64,000 nt of DNA from Polaribacter sp. WD7 (GCF_003335085.1 NZ_QPEJ01000012.1:1-64000); one strand, 5' to 3'. Positions 26,788 to 35,106 are shown, counted from the stretch's first letter. Notes: generated by a model from the letters alone, not told the origin. Numbers and translations are program-made.

Positions 26788-26910
26788 AATAACAATTCTG
26801 ATAGTATAAAAATTTATAAAGAAGGCGTACTAACTTCTTCTTTTGTTAGGAATGAAGACAGATCAGGTTCATATACAGATCATATAGAAAATCAAACTTT
26901 TGCTTTTTAA
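26788..26910 (+). pseudogene. 3' remnant of an unidentified gene
   Basis: After the repeat ends, the plus strand stays open for 41 codons, reading NNSDSIKIYKEGVLTSSF, then VRNEDRSGSYTDHIENQTFA and F before TAA. A terminator hairpin follows 33 bases later, as expected at a real gene end. The apparent upstream ATG lies inside the repeat, so the frame is chimeric. The original family was not recognised. Confidence 0.4.
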
Positions 26911-26942
26911 AACTTAATTGAGTATTAAACAAACTTAGTTGT

Positions 26943-26973
26943 AAAGCATCAGTTTTTAATTGATGCTTTTTTT
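26943..26973 (+). terminator. Terminator after the gene remnant
   Basis: The 9-bp stem AAAGCATCA (26943-26951) pairs with TGATGCTTT (26961-26969), followed by a T run. It isolates the downstream tonB gene from the decayed region. Confidence 0.8.
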
Positions 26974-27025
26974 GTGGCATGCTATTTGTTTTAACAAGTC
27001 TTTAACATTTAAAATGGTATCGATT

Positions 27026-27769
27026 ATGAAAAACAGAAAAAAACAACCTAACAAACAGTTAGAAAAATTCTCTAACATCTTTACACAGTTAGGGCTTGTG
27101 CTCATTCTTTTTATTGTTTATATTACTTTAGAGCATCAGACAGAACAAAAAAAAGCAATTTTTAGCAACGAATCCACTAAAGATAATATGGTTTATGTAG
27201 AGCCCAATACAGAAATTCTTTTTACTAAAGAAGCTAAGCCAAAACCTAAACCAACACCTCAAAAAACTGTATTTGTTGTTGATGAACCTATTAAAAAAGG
27301 AGATGATAAGGTAATAGAAACGATAATTGATGTTTCAGAAAAAACACCAGATCTTATAGATATTGATAAAGTGAATATTGTAGAAGGTTTAGATGATGAG
27401 CCCATAGTTGAAGATGTAGATTTTGTAAATGTACAATTTGCACCCATATTTAAAGGATGCGAAAATCTTTCAAAAAAAGAAAATAAAATTTGTTTTGATA
27501 GAAAAATGAAACAATTTGTACAACGTAATTTTGATATAGAGTTGGCTAATGAAATAGGTTTACGTTCTGGAAAACACAAAATTAGAACACAGTTTATTAT
27601 AGATGATAAAGGTGAAATTATAGATATAAAAATTGCAACCAAATACAAAGCTTTAAAAAAGGAAGCCAAAAGAATCATCAAAAAATTACCAAAATTTAAA
27701 CCAGGTCAGCAGAATAATAGAGCAGTAAAAGTAAAGTATTATATGCCCATTTCTTTTAGCATAGAATAA
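27026..27769 (+). CDS. Energy transducer TonB, paralogue 1
   Basis: The 247-residue protein has a cytoplasmic basic start, one membrane anchor (FTQLGLVLILFIVYITLEH, about 19-37), and a proline/lysine linker (AKPKPKPTPQKTVFVV). The C-terminal domain has APIFKGC, then a second Cys, RSGKHKIRTQFIIDDKGEI and LPKFKPGQQNNRAVKVKYYM. This is the TonB C-terminal fold that passes proton-motive energy to outer-membrane receptors. ATG at 27026 gives a normal TonB start; the longer frame from 26960 has an unlikely leader. The nearest receptor is about 30 kb away, so its partner is unknown. A paralogue lies at 41112-41831. Confidence 0.88.
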   Translation: MKNRKKQPNKQLEKFSNIFTQLGLVLILFIVYITLEHQTEQKKAIFSNESTKDNMVYVEPNTEILFTKEAKPKPKPTPQKTVFVVDEPIKKGDDKVIETIIDVSEKTPDLIDIDKVNIVEGLDDEPIVEDVDFVNVQFAPIFKGCENLSKKENKICFDRKMKQFVQRNFDIELANEIGLRSGKHKIRTQFIIDDKGEIIDIKIATKYKALKKEAKRIIKKLPKFKPGQQNNRAVKVKYYMPISFSIE

Positions 27770-27857
27770 CAGAAGAAGTTATCTAAAAAGTTTCAGAAAA
27801 TATGAATTTCTAATAATTTTTCAAAGAGCTTTTTAGATACTCTTTTTTTATATTTAG

Positions 27858-27865
27858 TACATTTG
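27858..27865 (+). promoter_or_regulatory. -7 box TACATTTG before the deoC pseudogene
   Basis: TACATTTG fits TAnnTTTG and lies 5 bases before the ancestral ATG at 27871. The promoter may have outlived the gene it served. Confidence 0.4.
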
Positions 27866-27870
27866 TTTTA

Positions 27871-28571
27871 ATGAGAATCAGTCAGTATTTAGACGCTACA
27901 TATTCTAAAATTGCAAAATTAAGCCAATATTTCTGAACGGGAACATACCCATAGGTTTGTAGATTTAGTTGAAGAAGTAATTTTGTATGGCTACAAATTG
28001 GTAATTGTTAGATCTAAACACATTCCGCTCGAAAAAAATACTCCATAAATCCAAAAAAAATTCAAATAGGAACTGTGATTGGATTTCATAAAGGTAGTTA
28101 CACATTAGGAAATAAATTTAAAGAAGTTAAAGAAGCCATCAATTTAGAGGCAAAAGAATTGGATTTTGTAGTAAACTACAAAGCTTTAAAAAACAGGAAT
28201 GTTAAATTAGTAGCATAAGATGTGACCGAAGAGACAAGATTATGTCTAAATAATATAAAAGTAGAAAAGTGGATTATAGAGGTTGAGGCCTTAACAAACA
28301 AAGAAATAATTGTAATTTCGCAATTGATTAAAGAGATTGTTTTAAATAAATTAAAAAAGAATTGTTGGTAAGATCTTTGTAAAATCATCTACTGTTTTTT
28401 TTGAAACATAGTATAATTTACCTAACGGAGCAACGTTAACAACAGTAAATCTCTTAGTAAATTTATGATAAACCACTCAGAATAAATGCTGCAGGTGGAG
28501 CAGGAGATTACAAAACAACAATTAAAATGATAAATTTAGATATAGATAAAATAGTAACATCATCATCTTAA
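27871..28571 (+). pseudogene. deoC: Deoxyribose-phosphate aldolase pseudogene
   Basis: The region reads as a complete but broken DeoC in order. It starts ATG with MRISQYLDATYSK. After stops and a frame change it continues FVDLVEEVILYGYKLVIVRS, then IQIGTVIGFHKGSYTLGNKF, KEAINLEAKELDFVVNYKAL, TRLCLNNIKVEKWIIEVEAL and ISQLIKEIVLNKLKK. Another shift gives KIFVKSSTVFFET, which holds the Schiff-base lysine segment, then LPNGATLTTVN, and finally RINAAGGAGDYKTTIKM ending SSS and TAA. At least four stops or frameshifts interrupt it. The intact enzyme would cleave deoxyribose-5-phosphate to acetaldehyde and glyceraldehyde-3-phosphate. Confidence 0.85.
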
Positions 28572-28613
28572 AAAAATAGTAACAAAACAAACAAAAAGCA
28601 TACAATATTAATT

Positions 28614-29186
28614 TTGAAAAACTACTTTGCACATACAACGGCTGTTATAGATGAAAATTGTAGTATTGGAGAAGGAACCAAAATATGGCATTTTAGTCAT
28701 ATTATGTCTGATGCTACTATTGGTAAACAATGTAATATTGGGCAAAACGTAGTGGTTTCTCCAAAAGTTGTTTTAGGGAAAAACGTAAAAGTGCAGAATA
28801 ACGTTTCTATCTATACGGGTGTAGTTTGTGAAGACGACGTATTTTTAGGACCTTCTATGGTTTTCACCAACATTACCAATCCTAGAAGTGCTGTAGTTAG
28901 AAAAAATAAATATCAAAAAACTTTGGTGAAAAAAGGAGCAAGTATTGGTGCAAATGCTACTATAATTTGTGGTAATACTATTGGAGAATTTGCTTTGATT
29001 GGTGCTGGTGCTGTAGTTACCAAAAATGTACTTCCTTATGCTTTAGTGGTAGGCAACCCGTCTAAACAAATAGGATGGGTAAGTGAATATGGACACACTT
29101 TAGAATTTGATAAAAACGGTTTGGCAACCTGTACAGAAAGCCGTCAACATTATCAGCTTAAAAATAATACAGTTATAAAATTATAA
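28614..29186 (+). CDS. Left-handed beta-helix N-acetyltransferase (WbpD/WlbB-like)
   Basis: The 190-residue enzyme has hexapeptide repeats ([51 protein letters not shown]) forming a left-handed beta-helix. [18 protein letters not shown] and [19 protein letters not shown] match WbpD/WlbB acetyltransferases, which acetylate a UDP-3-amino sugar acid for surface polysaccharide. The start is TTG at 28614. It has no sugar-synthesis neighbours here apart from the Wzi/RemB-like protein directly after it (1 base gap), so the pair may serve surface polysaccharide assembly; that link is inference. Confidence 0.88.
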   Translation: MKNYFAHTTAVIDENCSIGEGTKIWHFSHIMSDATIGKQCNIGQNVVVSPKVVLGKNVKVQNNVSIYTGVVCEDDVFLGPSMVFTNITNPRSAVVRKNKYQKTLVKKGASIGANATIICGNTIGEFALIGAGAVVTKNVLPYALVVGNPSKQIGWVSEYGHTLEFDKNGLATCTESRQHYQLKNNTVIKL

Positions 29187-29187
29187 A

Positions 29188-31281
29188 ATGTTAAAAAAAT
29201 ACTTATTTCTAATTTTATTTTCTCCAACAATTTTGTTGTCACAGGAAGAAAGATATCCCGTTTTTGATGTTTGTAAAGGAGAAGAAATTACGTCAATTAA
29301 AGATTGTTTTTTGGAAACAACAAAAAAACACTTCTTTTCAGAATTTAAAACACCAGCTATTGTAGAAAATGAAAATTTTACAGGTACTGCAAACAGTATG
29401 TTTGTAGTAACAGCAGACGGAGAATTTAAATTAATTTATGTGAATACGCCATACGAGGCAATTAAAAAGGAAGTTAAAAGAGTATTTGATAATTTTCCAA
29501 AGATTACTCCAGGTTGGTTTAATAATCATGCTGTAGAAATGCAGTTTGAATTACCAATTCAATTTCCAATAAACATTAGTAAAACTAAAACTAAAACAAA
29601 AGCTAATTTTAAAACCACAAAAACTAAAAAAGTAAAAACTACCAAAAAATTAAATTTTAATGAGGTAGTTGCCCAAAAAAATATTGAAGATGCAACTTTT
29701 ATTGAGCATAGTAGCCGTTTAAATATTCCTTTTACACATCAACGATACGTAGATTTTGAATATGCACTTCATAAAGCAAAAGGAACGCATACAGCTTCTA
29801 AACCATATACTTATGATGAGGTTAGTGCATACTATGATTTAACTAAAGAAAAAAAACAATTTTTAAAACCAGAAAAACAATCTTGGTTGGGAAAAAAAGT
29901 TTGGAATGAACACTTATTAGAAGTAAAAAATAAAGACTATTGGTTTACAGTAGACTTTTTACTAGACGTACAATTAGGAAAAGATAACTCTGATGTACCC
30001 TATACTTTCAATAATTCTAGAATAGTACATATAAATGGTGAAATTTTAAAAAACCTTTCTTTTTCTACAACGTATTATGAGAGTCAGGGTAGGTTTGCTA
30101 ATTATATTAATAGATTTATAGAAAATCCAGCTCCTAATGTTAGACCAAGAAACTCAGAAGGATTGGTTCCAGGAAGAGGAAAAGCAAAAAGACACAGAAC
30201 AGATTCTTTTGATTATCCTGTTGCAGAAGCCTATCTAGCATATACACCTAACAAATATATGCAGTTTCAGTTTGGTAACGGGAAAAATTTTCTGGGTGAT
30301 GGGTATCGCTCTTTTGTTTTGTCAGATGTTTCTGCACCAACAACATATTTAAAGTTAAAGGCTAATTTATGGAAGTTTCAATACACCAATTTATGGATGT
30401 GGAATACAGAACCTTCGTTACAATCTGCTTTTGACCCAAATGAACATGCCAGGAAATATGTTGCAGCACATTACCTATCTATAAATGTTAATGATCGTTT
30501 AAACCTTGGTTTCTTTGAAACGGCAGTAACAAGAGGGGGCAATGGTATAGATGCAGGGTTTTTAAATCCAATTATTTTTTACCGTTCATTAGAATTTAAT
30601 AGAGGAGAAGATGCAGGAAATGCAATTTTAGGCTTAACAGGAAAATATAAACTAACAGACCAAGTATCATTATACTCTCAACTTGTAGTGGATGAGTTTT
30701 CTTTTAATAAATTAGATGCTCTTGGTAGGTGGGAAAATAAATTTGCTTTTCAACTTGGGGCAAAATATTTTGATGCGTTTAAGGTAAAAAACCTCTTTTT
30801 ACAATTAGAATATAATTATGCAAGACCCTATACTTTTGCGCATGAAACTTCTTCTTTAAATTACGGTAACTTTAGTCAACCTTTAGGGCATTTATGGGGT
30901 GCAAATTTTTGGGAAGCAGTAGGTATAGCAAGATATAAAAGAGGAAGGTGGAGTGGTTCTGCAAAATTGATAGCTGGTAAAAAAGGATTTGATTTTGTTG
31001 ATCAAGCTGTGAGTTTTGGAGGAGATATTTACCAATCTTATAATATTAGATTTTCAGATTCTGGAAATGTAATAGGACAAGGAAATACAGCCAATATCTT
31101 CATAGCAGATGTTCAGGCAAACTACCTCATAAATCCATCTAATAGAACTAATCTTATTGCTAGTTTATCGTATAGGAATTTTGACATTAATACCCCATTA
31201 CCTGGTTTTCCATCAGGACAAACTGTATGGTTTTCTATAGGTGTTAGAGCAGATTTATTTAATTGGTATTTCGATTTTTAA
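29188..31281 (+). CDS. remB: RemB-like gliding / Wzi-like outer-membrane protein with N-terminal TonB_C-like domain
   Basis: The 697-residue protein has a signal peptide (MLKKYLFLILFSPTILLS). Residues about 22-125 match the C-terminal domain of the two TonB proteins in this window: YPVFDVCKG, a second Cys in IKDCFLETTKKHF, FVVTADGEFKLIYVN and FPKITPGWFNNHAVEMQFEL. After a lysine/threonine-rich linker comes a long beta-barrel with FQFGNGKNFLGDGYRSFVLS, resembling Wzi capsule-assembly barrels, ending in RADLFNWYFDF. This matches my memory of RemB, a gliding accessory protein of Flavobacterium johnsoniae. The gene symbol is tentative. Confidence 0.75.
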   Translation: MLKKYLFLILFSPTILLSQEERYPVFDVCKGEEITSIKDCFLETTKKHFFSEFKTPAIVENENFTGTANSMFVVTADGEFKLIYVNTPYEAIKKEVKRVFDNFPKITPGWFNNHAVEMQFELPIQFPINISKTKTKTKANFKTTKTKKVKTTKKLNFNEVVAQKNIEDATFIEHSSRLNIPFTHQRYVDFEYALHKAKGTHTASKPYTYDEVSAYYDLTKEKKQFLKPEKQSWLGKKVWNEHLLEVKNKDYWFTVDFLLDVQLGKDNSDVPYTFNNSRIVHINGEILKNLSFSTTYYESQGRFANYINRFIENPAPNVRPRNSEGLVPGRGKAKRHRTDSFDYPVAEAYLAYTPNKYMQFQFGNGKNFLGDGYRSFVLSDVSAPTTYLKLKANLWKFQYTNLWMWNTEPSLQSAFDPNEHARKYVAAHYLSINVNDRLNLGFFETAVTRGGNGIDAGFLNPIIFYRSLEFNRGEDAGNAILGLTGKYKLTDQVSLYSQLVVDEFSFNKLDALGRWENKFAFQLGAKYFDAFKVKNLFLQLEYNYARPYTFAHETSSLNYGNFSQPLGHLWGANFWEAVGIARYKRGRWSGSAKLIAGKKGFDFVDQAVSFGGDIYQSYNIRFSDSGNVIGQGNTANIFIADVQANYLINPSNRTNLIASLSYRNFDINTPLPGFPSGQTVWFSIGVRADLFNWYFDF

Positions 31282-31333
31282 AATTTTCGTATTATTTTTT
31301 GTTTTATATACTATAAATAGTTTTATATTTGTG

Positions 31334-31407
31334 GTGTGATTTTAATTAATCACACTTTTTCTTTTTCATAGCAATTTTCCCACTCAATTTATTGAGTGGG
31401 TTTTTTT
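31334..31407 (+). terminator. Tandem terminator hairpins after remB
   Basis: The first hairpin is GTGTGATT / AATCACAC (31334-31341 with 31348-31355), followed by T5. The second is a 10-bp stem CCCACTCAAT / ATTGAGTGGG (31379-31388 with 31391-31400), followed by T7. Together they separate remB from the oxidase operon. Confidence 0.85.
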
Positions 31408-31452
31408 ATATTAAAATAGTACTAAAATTATGGTAAAGTCATAATTATCAAA

Positions 31453-31460
31453 TATCTTTG
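31453..31460 (+). promoter_or_regulatory. -7 box TATCTTTG for the cytochrome oxidase operon
   Basis: TATCTTTG fits TAnnTTTG, lies just after the tandem terminator, and ends 18 bases before the ATG at 31479. A -33 TTG was not evident. Confidence 0.5.
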
Positions 31461-31478
31461 CAAACCATTTGTAGAGAT

Positions 31479-32381
31479 ATGAATTCAGCAGTTATAACAG
31501 AGACAAAGACTTCTATGAAAACCATTTTTTCAGACTTTAAACAACTTACAAAAGTTGGTTTGTCTCTTAGTGTTGTCTTTACCTCTGCTACCGGTTATTT
31601 ACTCGCTGTAGATGTGGTTAATTATATTACGCTTTTTCTGCTTTCATTAGGAGGTTTTTTTATGGTGGGCGCATCAAATGCTTTTAATCAAGTTATAGAA
31701 AAAGATACAGATGCTATTATGAAGCGTACACAAAACAGGCCTTTACCAACGGGTAGAATGTCTGTAAATGTGGCACTAACAATTGCCATTTTACTTACTA
31801 TAGCAGGTATAGCTATTTTATATAGTATAAACCCAAAAACAGCTTTGTTTGGCGCGGTTTCTATTTTTTTATATACTAGCGTATATACGCCATTAAAAGC
31901 AGTTACGCCTTTAGCCGTATTTGTAGGAGCAATTCCGGGAGCAATTCCGTTTATGTTGGGTTGGGTTGCCGCTACCAATCAATTTGGAATAGAAGCAGGT
32001 TTTCTGTTTATGATTCAATTTTTTTGGCAGTTTCCTCATTTTTGGGCCATTGGTTGGCTACAGTTTGAAGAATATCAAAAAGTAGGATTTAATATGTTGC
32101 CAATGAATACAAAAGATAAAGGAGCAGTACATCAAATGATTTTTTATACTGTTATTATGATTTTGGTTTCTGTAGCACCAGTCCTAAAGCTTTCAGGAAC
32201 ATTTTATATTCATCCAATATCTGCAATAATTGTTACGTTGTTAGGAGTATACATGTTGTATTTTGGATTAAAACTGCGCAAAACTTTACAAAACACAGAT
32301 GCTAGAAAACTAATGTTGTCAAGCATTCTTTATATTACTCTAGTACCAATTGTATATGTAGTAGATAAATTTTTACATTAA
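31479..32381 (+). CDS. ctaB: Protoheme IX farnesyltransferase (heme O synthase)
   Basis: The 300-residue UbiA-type membrane enzyme converts heme B to heme O for the oxidase. The first Asp-rich motif is ASNAFNQVIEKDTDAIMKRT (about 69-88), with TQNRPLPTGRMS after it. The second is VYTPLKAVTPLAVFVGAIPG with PFMLGWVAA. WQFPHFWAIGWLQFEEYQ is a strong CtaB/CyoE signature. About nine helices are present. I use ATG at 31479; a later ATG (TSMKTIF) is possible. It leads an operon with subunit III-type genes 3 bases downstream. Confidence 0.95.
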   Translation: MNSAVITETKTSMKTIFSDFKQLTKVGLSLSVVFTSATGYLLAVDVVNYITLFLLSLGGFFMVGASNAFNQVIEKDTDAIMKRTQNRPLPTGRMSVNVALTIAILLTIAGIAILYSINPKTALFGAVSIFLYTSVYTPLKAVTPLAVFVGAIPGAIPFMLGWVAATNQFGIEAGFLFMIQFFWQFPHFWAIGWLQFEEYQKVGFNMLPMNTKDKGAVHQMIFYTVIMILVSVAPVLKLSGTFYIHPISAIIVTLLGVYMLYFGLKLRKTLQNTDARKLMLSSILYITLVPIVYVVDKFLH

Positions 32382-32384
32382 AAC

Positions 32385-32972
32385 ATGACACAAGAACAAA
32401 TAGTACAGGAAGAATTAAAATTGGGTAAAAAGAAATCTGCAAAACCGATGTTGTGGGTTTCTATGATTAGTATGGTAATGTTTTTTGCAGGACTAACCAG
32501 TGCTTATGTAATCAGTATGAAAAGAGATGATTGGGTTTCTTTTGATTTGCCACAGGCATTTTACACAAGTACTTTTTTTATTATAGCAAGCAGTATTACG
32601 TTAATTTTATCTCAATTTTTCCTAAAAAAAGACAAAAGACAACTTTCAATATTATTGCTTGTAATCACATTTATATTGGGCTCAGGTTTTATTTGGCAGC
32701 AGTATGTCGGTTTTAACCAATTAAAAAGTGTGGGCTTATTTTTTACAGGGCCAGAGAGTACAGTTTCTACATCTTTTATTATAGGGATAACTTTTATGCA
32801 TATATTACACCTCTTAGCAGGTGTTATTGTGCTTTTAGTTGTTATTTATAATCATTTTAAATATAAATACAAATCAGACAATATGCTTGGGTTTGAACTT
32901 GGTGCAATCTTCTGGCATTTTGTAGATATATTATGGATTTATCTATTTTTCTTTTTCTATTTTATCAAGTGA
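32385..32972 (+). CDS. Heme-copper oxidase subunit III, short paralogue
   Basis: The 195-residue protein has five helices and the heme-copper oxidase subunit III pattern, including SMVMFFAGLTSAYVISM (first helix), TFMHILHLLAGVIVLLVV and GAIFWHFVDILWIYLFFFFY at the end. It belongs to the CyoC/CtaE superfamily but is the five-helix form. It lies between heme O synthase and the larger subunit III gene, with spacing of 3 and 52 bases. In this locus it may be a second subunit III or an assembly-related copy. Confidence 0.88.
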   Translation: MTQEQIVQEELKLGKKKSAKPMLWVSMISMVMFFAGLTSAYVISMKRDDWVSFDLPQAFYTSTFFIIASSITLILSQFFLKKDKRQLSILLLVITFILGSGFIWQQYVGFNQLKSVGLFFTGPESTVSTSFIIGITFMHILHLLAGVIVLLVVIYNHFKYKYKSDNMLGFELGAIFWHFVDILWIYLFFFFYFIK

Positions 32973-32983
32973 TAGAAAATGAT

Positions 32984-32991
32984 TAATTTTG
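32984..32991 (+). promoter_or_regulatory. Possible internal -7 box TAATTTTG
   Basis: TAATTTTG lies in the 52-base gap between the two subunit III genes, 33 bases before the ATG at 33025. It could give an internal transcript; no -33 element was found. Confidence 0.3.
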
Positions 32992-33024
32992 GCAAACTTT
33001 TAAGACTAAACAACAGAAAAATTT

Positions 33025-34005
33025 ATGGAAGCAAATATTGCTATACCTTCAGAAAGTAAAGAAACCTGGAACGGTGGTGGCGTAAAACCATTTGGAGCAA
33101 GTTACGGGAAAATGATGATGTGGTTTTTTATTGTATCTGATGCATTAACCTTTTCAGGATTTTTGGCAGCATACGGTTTAACTAGATTTAAATTTATAGA
33201 TTCTTGGCCAATAGCAGATGAGGTGTTTACTCATATACCGTTTATTCATGGAGAATACCCTATGTATTATGTTGCTTTTATGACATTTGTACTTATATTT
33301 TCTTCAGTAACTATGGTATTGGCTGTAGATGCAGGTCATAAAATGCAAAAAAGCAAAGTAGCCTGGTATATGTTTGCTACTATTATTGGAGGTTTAATTT
33401 TTGTTGGGTCTCAAGCTTGGGAGTGGAATACCTTTATTAAAGGTTCTTATGGAGCTGTTAAAACTACAGATGGTAAAATATTACAGTTTGTAAAAGACGG
33501 TAAACAAATAGCTTTAGCAGATTTTGTAGTGGCAGAAAGAACTGATGGTAGAGTAGAGCATACTAAGAAAAATGGATTATGGTTTGAAAAAGAAGGAACT
33601 ATATCAGAATATTCTGTAGATCAGATTGTAAATTCTTACAAAGCAAATTCAGATATACAAATTAGAACAGAATTTATAGATCTAGCGCAAAAGAAAAAAA
33701 CAATTTTGTCTAGAGAACAGGGATTAGATTATTTACTTAAAGCAAATCAGGTAGTAGAAGGAGCTAACTTAAAAGTTAACGAATACGGAAATACAATTTT
33801 TGCAGACTTCTTTTTCTTTATCACAGGTTTTCACGGTTTTCACGTATTTTCTGGTATTGTAATTAATATTATCATTTTCTTTAATGTAATCTTAGGAACC
33901 TATGAAAAAAGAGGTCATTATGAAATGGTAGAAAAAGTAGGATTATATTGGCACTTCGTAGATTTAGTTTGGGTATTTGTATTCACTTTCTTCTACTTAG
34001 TTTAA
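33025..34005 (+). CDS. ctaE: Cytochrome c oxidase subunit III with large loop insertion
   Basis: The 326-residue protein has the subunit III start KMMMWFFIVSDALTFSGFLA and the ending YWHFVDLVWVFVFTFFYLV. FITGFHGFHVFSGIVINII is a further subunit III motif. Between about residues 138 and 250 there is a hydrophilic insertion (YGAVKTTDGKILQFVKDGK through ILSREQGLDYLLKANQ) absent from the compact paralogue upstream. The insertion should sit outside the membrane. The subunit stabilises proton uptake of the caa3-type oxidase. Subunits I and II are not in the window. Confidence 0.9.
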   Translation: MEANIAIPSESKETWNGGGVKPFGASYGKMMMWFFIVSDALTFSGFLAAYGLTRFKFIDSWPIADEVFTHIPFIHGEYPMYYVAFMTFVLIFSSVTMVLAVDAGHKMQKSKVAWYMFATIIGGLIFVGSQAWEWNTFIKGSYGAVKTTDGKILQFVKDGKQIALADFVVAERTDGRVEHTKKNGLWFEKEGTISEYSVDQIVNSYKANSDIQIRTEFIDLAQKKKTILSREQGLDYLLKANQVVEGANLKVNEYGNTIFADFFFFITGFHGFHVFSGIVINIIIFFNVILGTYEKRGHYEMVEKVGLYWHFVDLVWVFVFTFFYLV

Positions 34006-34026
34006 TTAAAAGATTAATAAAAAAAG

Positions 34027-34365
34027 ATGGCACACGCGCACGAATCTAATACAAAAAGAATTTGGATAGTATTTGGTTTACTATCTGTAGTTACTATTAT
34101 AGAAGTTGCCTTAGGTATTATTAAACCAGAGGCACTTCATTTACACGGACCAGGAACAAGTTGGTTAAACTGGATATTTATCATTTTAACCCTTGTAAAA
34201 GCATATTACATTGCTTGGGCTTTCATGCATTTAGAAGGAGAAAAAAAATGGTTTAGAAGGTCTATTGTTTGGTCTGCGGTATTTTTAATTATTTACCTAG
34301 TAACGTTATTGTTAATAGAAGGAAATTATTTATACGAAACCTTATCGCCATTAGTAAGATGGTAA
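34027..34365 (+). CDS. Cytochrome c oxidase subunit IV family protein
   Basis: The 112-residue protein has three helices and opens MAHAHESNTKRIWIVFGLLS. EVALGIIKPEALHLHGPG and ILTLVKAYYIAWAFMHLEGE are characteristic of the bacterial subunit IV (COX4_pro / CtaF-like) family. It lies 21 bases after the subunit III gene. It is a small structural subunit of the inner-membrane oxidase. A terminator follows. Confidence 0.9.
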   Translation: MAHAHESNTKRIWIVFGLLSVVTIIEVALGIIKPEALHLHGPGTSWLNWIFIILTLVKAYYIAWAFMHLEGEKKWFRRSIVWSAVFLIIYLVTLLLIEGNYLYETLSPLVRW

Positions 34366-34379
34366 TTTAAGAAAATATT

Positions 34380-34405
34380 AAGGTGGTTTTAACCACCTTT
34401 TTTTT
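34380..34405 (+). terminator. Terminator after oxidase subunit IV
   Basis: A 9-bp stem AAGGTGGTT (34380-34388) pairs with AACCACCTT (34391-34399), with a two-base loop and a T run. It separates the structural genes from the SCO cluster. Confidence 0.85.
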
Positions 34406-34415
34406 GCTCCTAAAG

Positions 34416-34423
34416 TATCTTTG
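34416..34423 (+). promoter_or_regulatory. -7 box TATCTTTG for the SCO cluster
   Basis: TATCTTTG fits TAnnTTTG, lies right after the terminator and 23 bases before the ATG at 34447. This supports a separate transcript for the copper-chaperone genes. Confidence 0.5.
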
Positions 34424-34446
34424 TAACACCCATTGTAAACAAAAAA

Positions 34447-35100
34447 ATGACCAATAGAAATAAAAAAAGAATTGTTCTTTTTCTGCTATTTATATTACCA
34501 CTTTTTCTGTATTTATTTTTATCATCAGGTATAAATAACTTTGCAAAGTTGCCTGTATTATCTAATAACATAACAGATGTATCTTTAATTGATGATAATA
34601 AAACTACAACACTAAATGGTAAAATTTCTATCATTTGTTTTTTAGGAAACGATATAGAAAAAGCCAAGGGCGGATTGTTTAATTTAAATCAAAAAATCTA
34701 TAAACCCTTCTACGGCTTTAAAGATTTCCAAATTATAGCCTTGTATCCAGAAGAAAAACAAAAAGAAGTATTAGAGTTAAAAGCAGATATTGCTGCTTTT
34801 ACAGATATGGTTAAATGGAAGTTTATTGCTAGCTCTGAAGCAGAAATTAAGGCTTTATACGATAGTTTTAAAACCAATACATCTTTATATAGTGGGTATT
34901 CTTCTAAAGCTTACTTGGTAGACAAAGAAGCTGCTCTTAGAGGAAGAATAGATGATGAAGATGAGAAAGATGGTAAATTGTATGGTTATGACATGACATC
35001 TGTCGCAGTATTGAATAATAAAATGAAAGATGATGTTAAAGTAGTTTTGGCAGAATATAGGTTGGCACTTAAAAAAAATAATGCTGATAGAGAAATTTAA
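34447..35100 (+). CDS. Membrane-anchored protein of the SCO cluster, thioredoxin-fold candidate
   Basis: The 217-residue protein has one N-terminal anchor (RIVLFLLFILPLFLYLFLSS) and a periplasmic domain. GKISIICFLGNDIEKAKGG and YGFKDFQIIALYPEEKQKEV suggest a thioredoxin-like fold without a CxxC pair. It lies 6 bases upstream of the SCO gene, and similar proteins precede SCO in Flavobacteriia. It may be a degenerate SCO-type partner in oxidase assembly; this is inference from fold hints and context. Confidence 0.7.
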   Translation: MTNRNKKRIVLFLLFILPLFLYLFLSSGINNFAKLPVLSNNITDVSLIDDNKTTTLNGKISIICFLGNDIEKAKGGLFNLNQKIYKPFYGFKDFQIIALYPEEKQKEVLELKADIAAFTDMVKWKFIASSEAEIKALYDSFKTNTSLYSGYSSKAYLVDKEAALRGRIDDEDEKDGKLYGYDMTSVAVLNNKMKDDVKVVLAEYRLALKKNNADREI

Positions 35101-35106
35101 GAAACG

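Noticed and set aside
26716..26910. Open frame of 64 codons on the plus strand
   Set aside because: Its first 24 codons lie inside the palindromic repeat, so it is not an independent gene; only the part after 26787 is kept as a remnant.
27259..27681. Minus-strand open frame of 140 codons within tonB
   Set aside because: It is antisense to the well-supported TonB C-terminal domain.
28176..28388. Open frame on the minus strand
   Set aside because: It is the antisense of the deoC pseudogene and encodes no recognisable protein.
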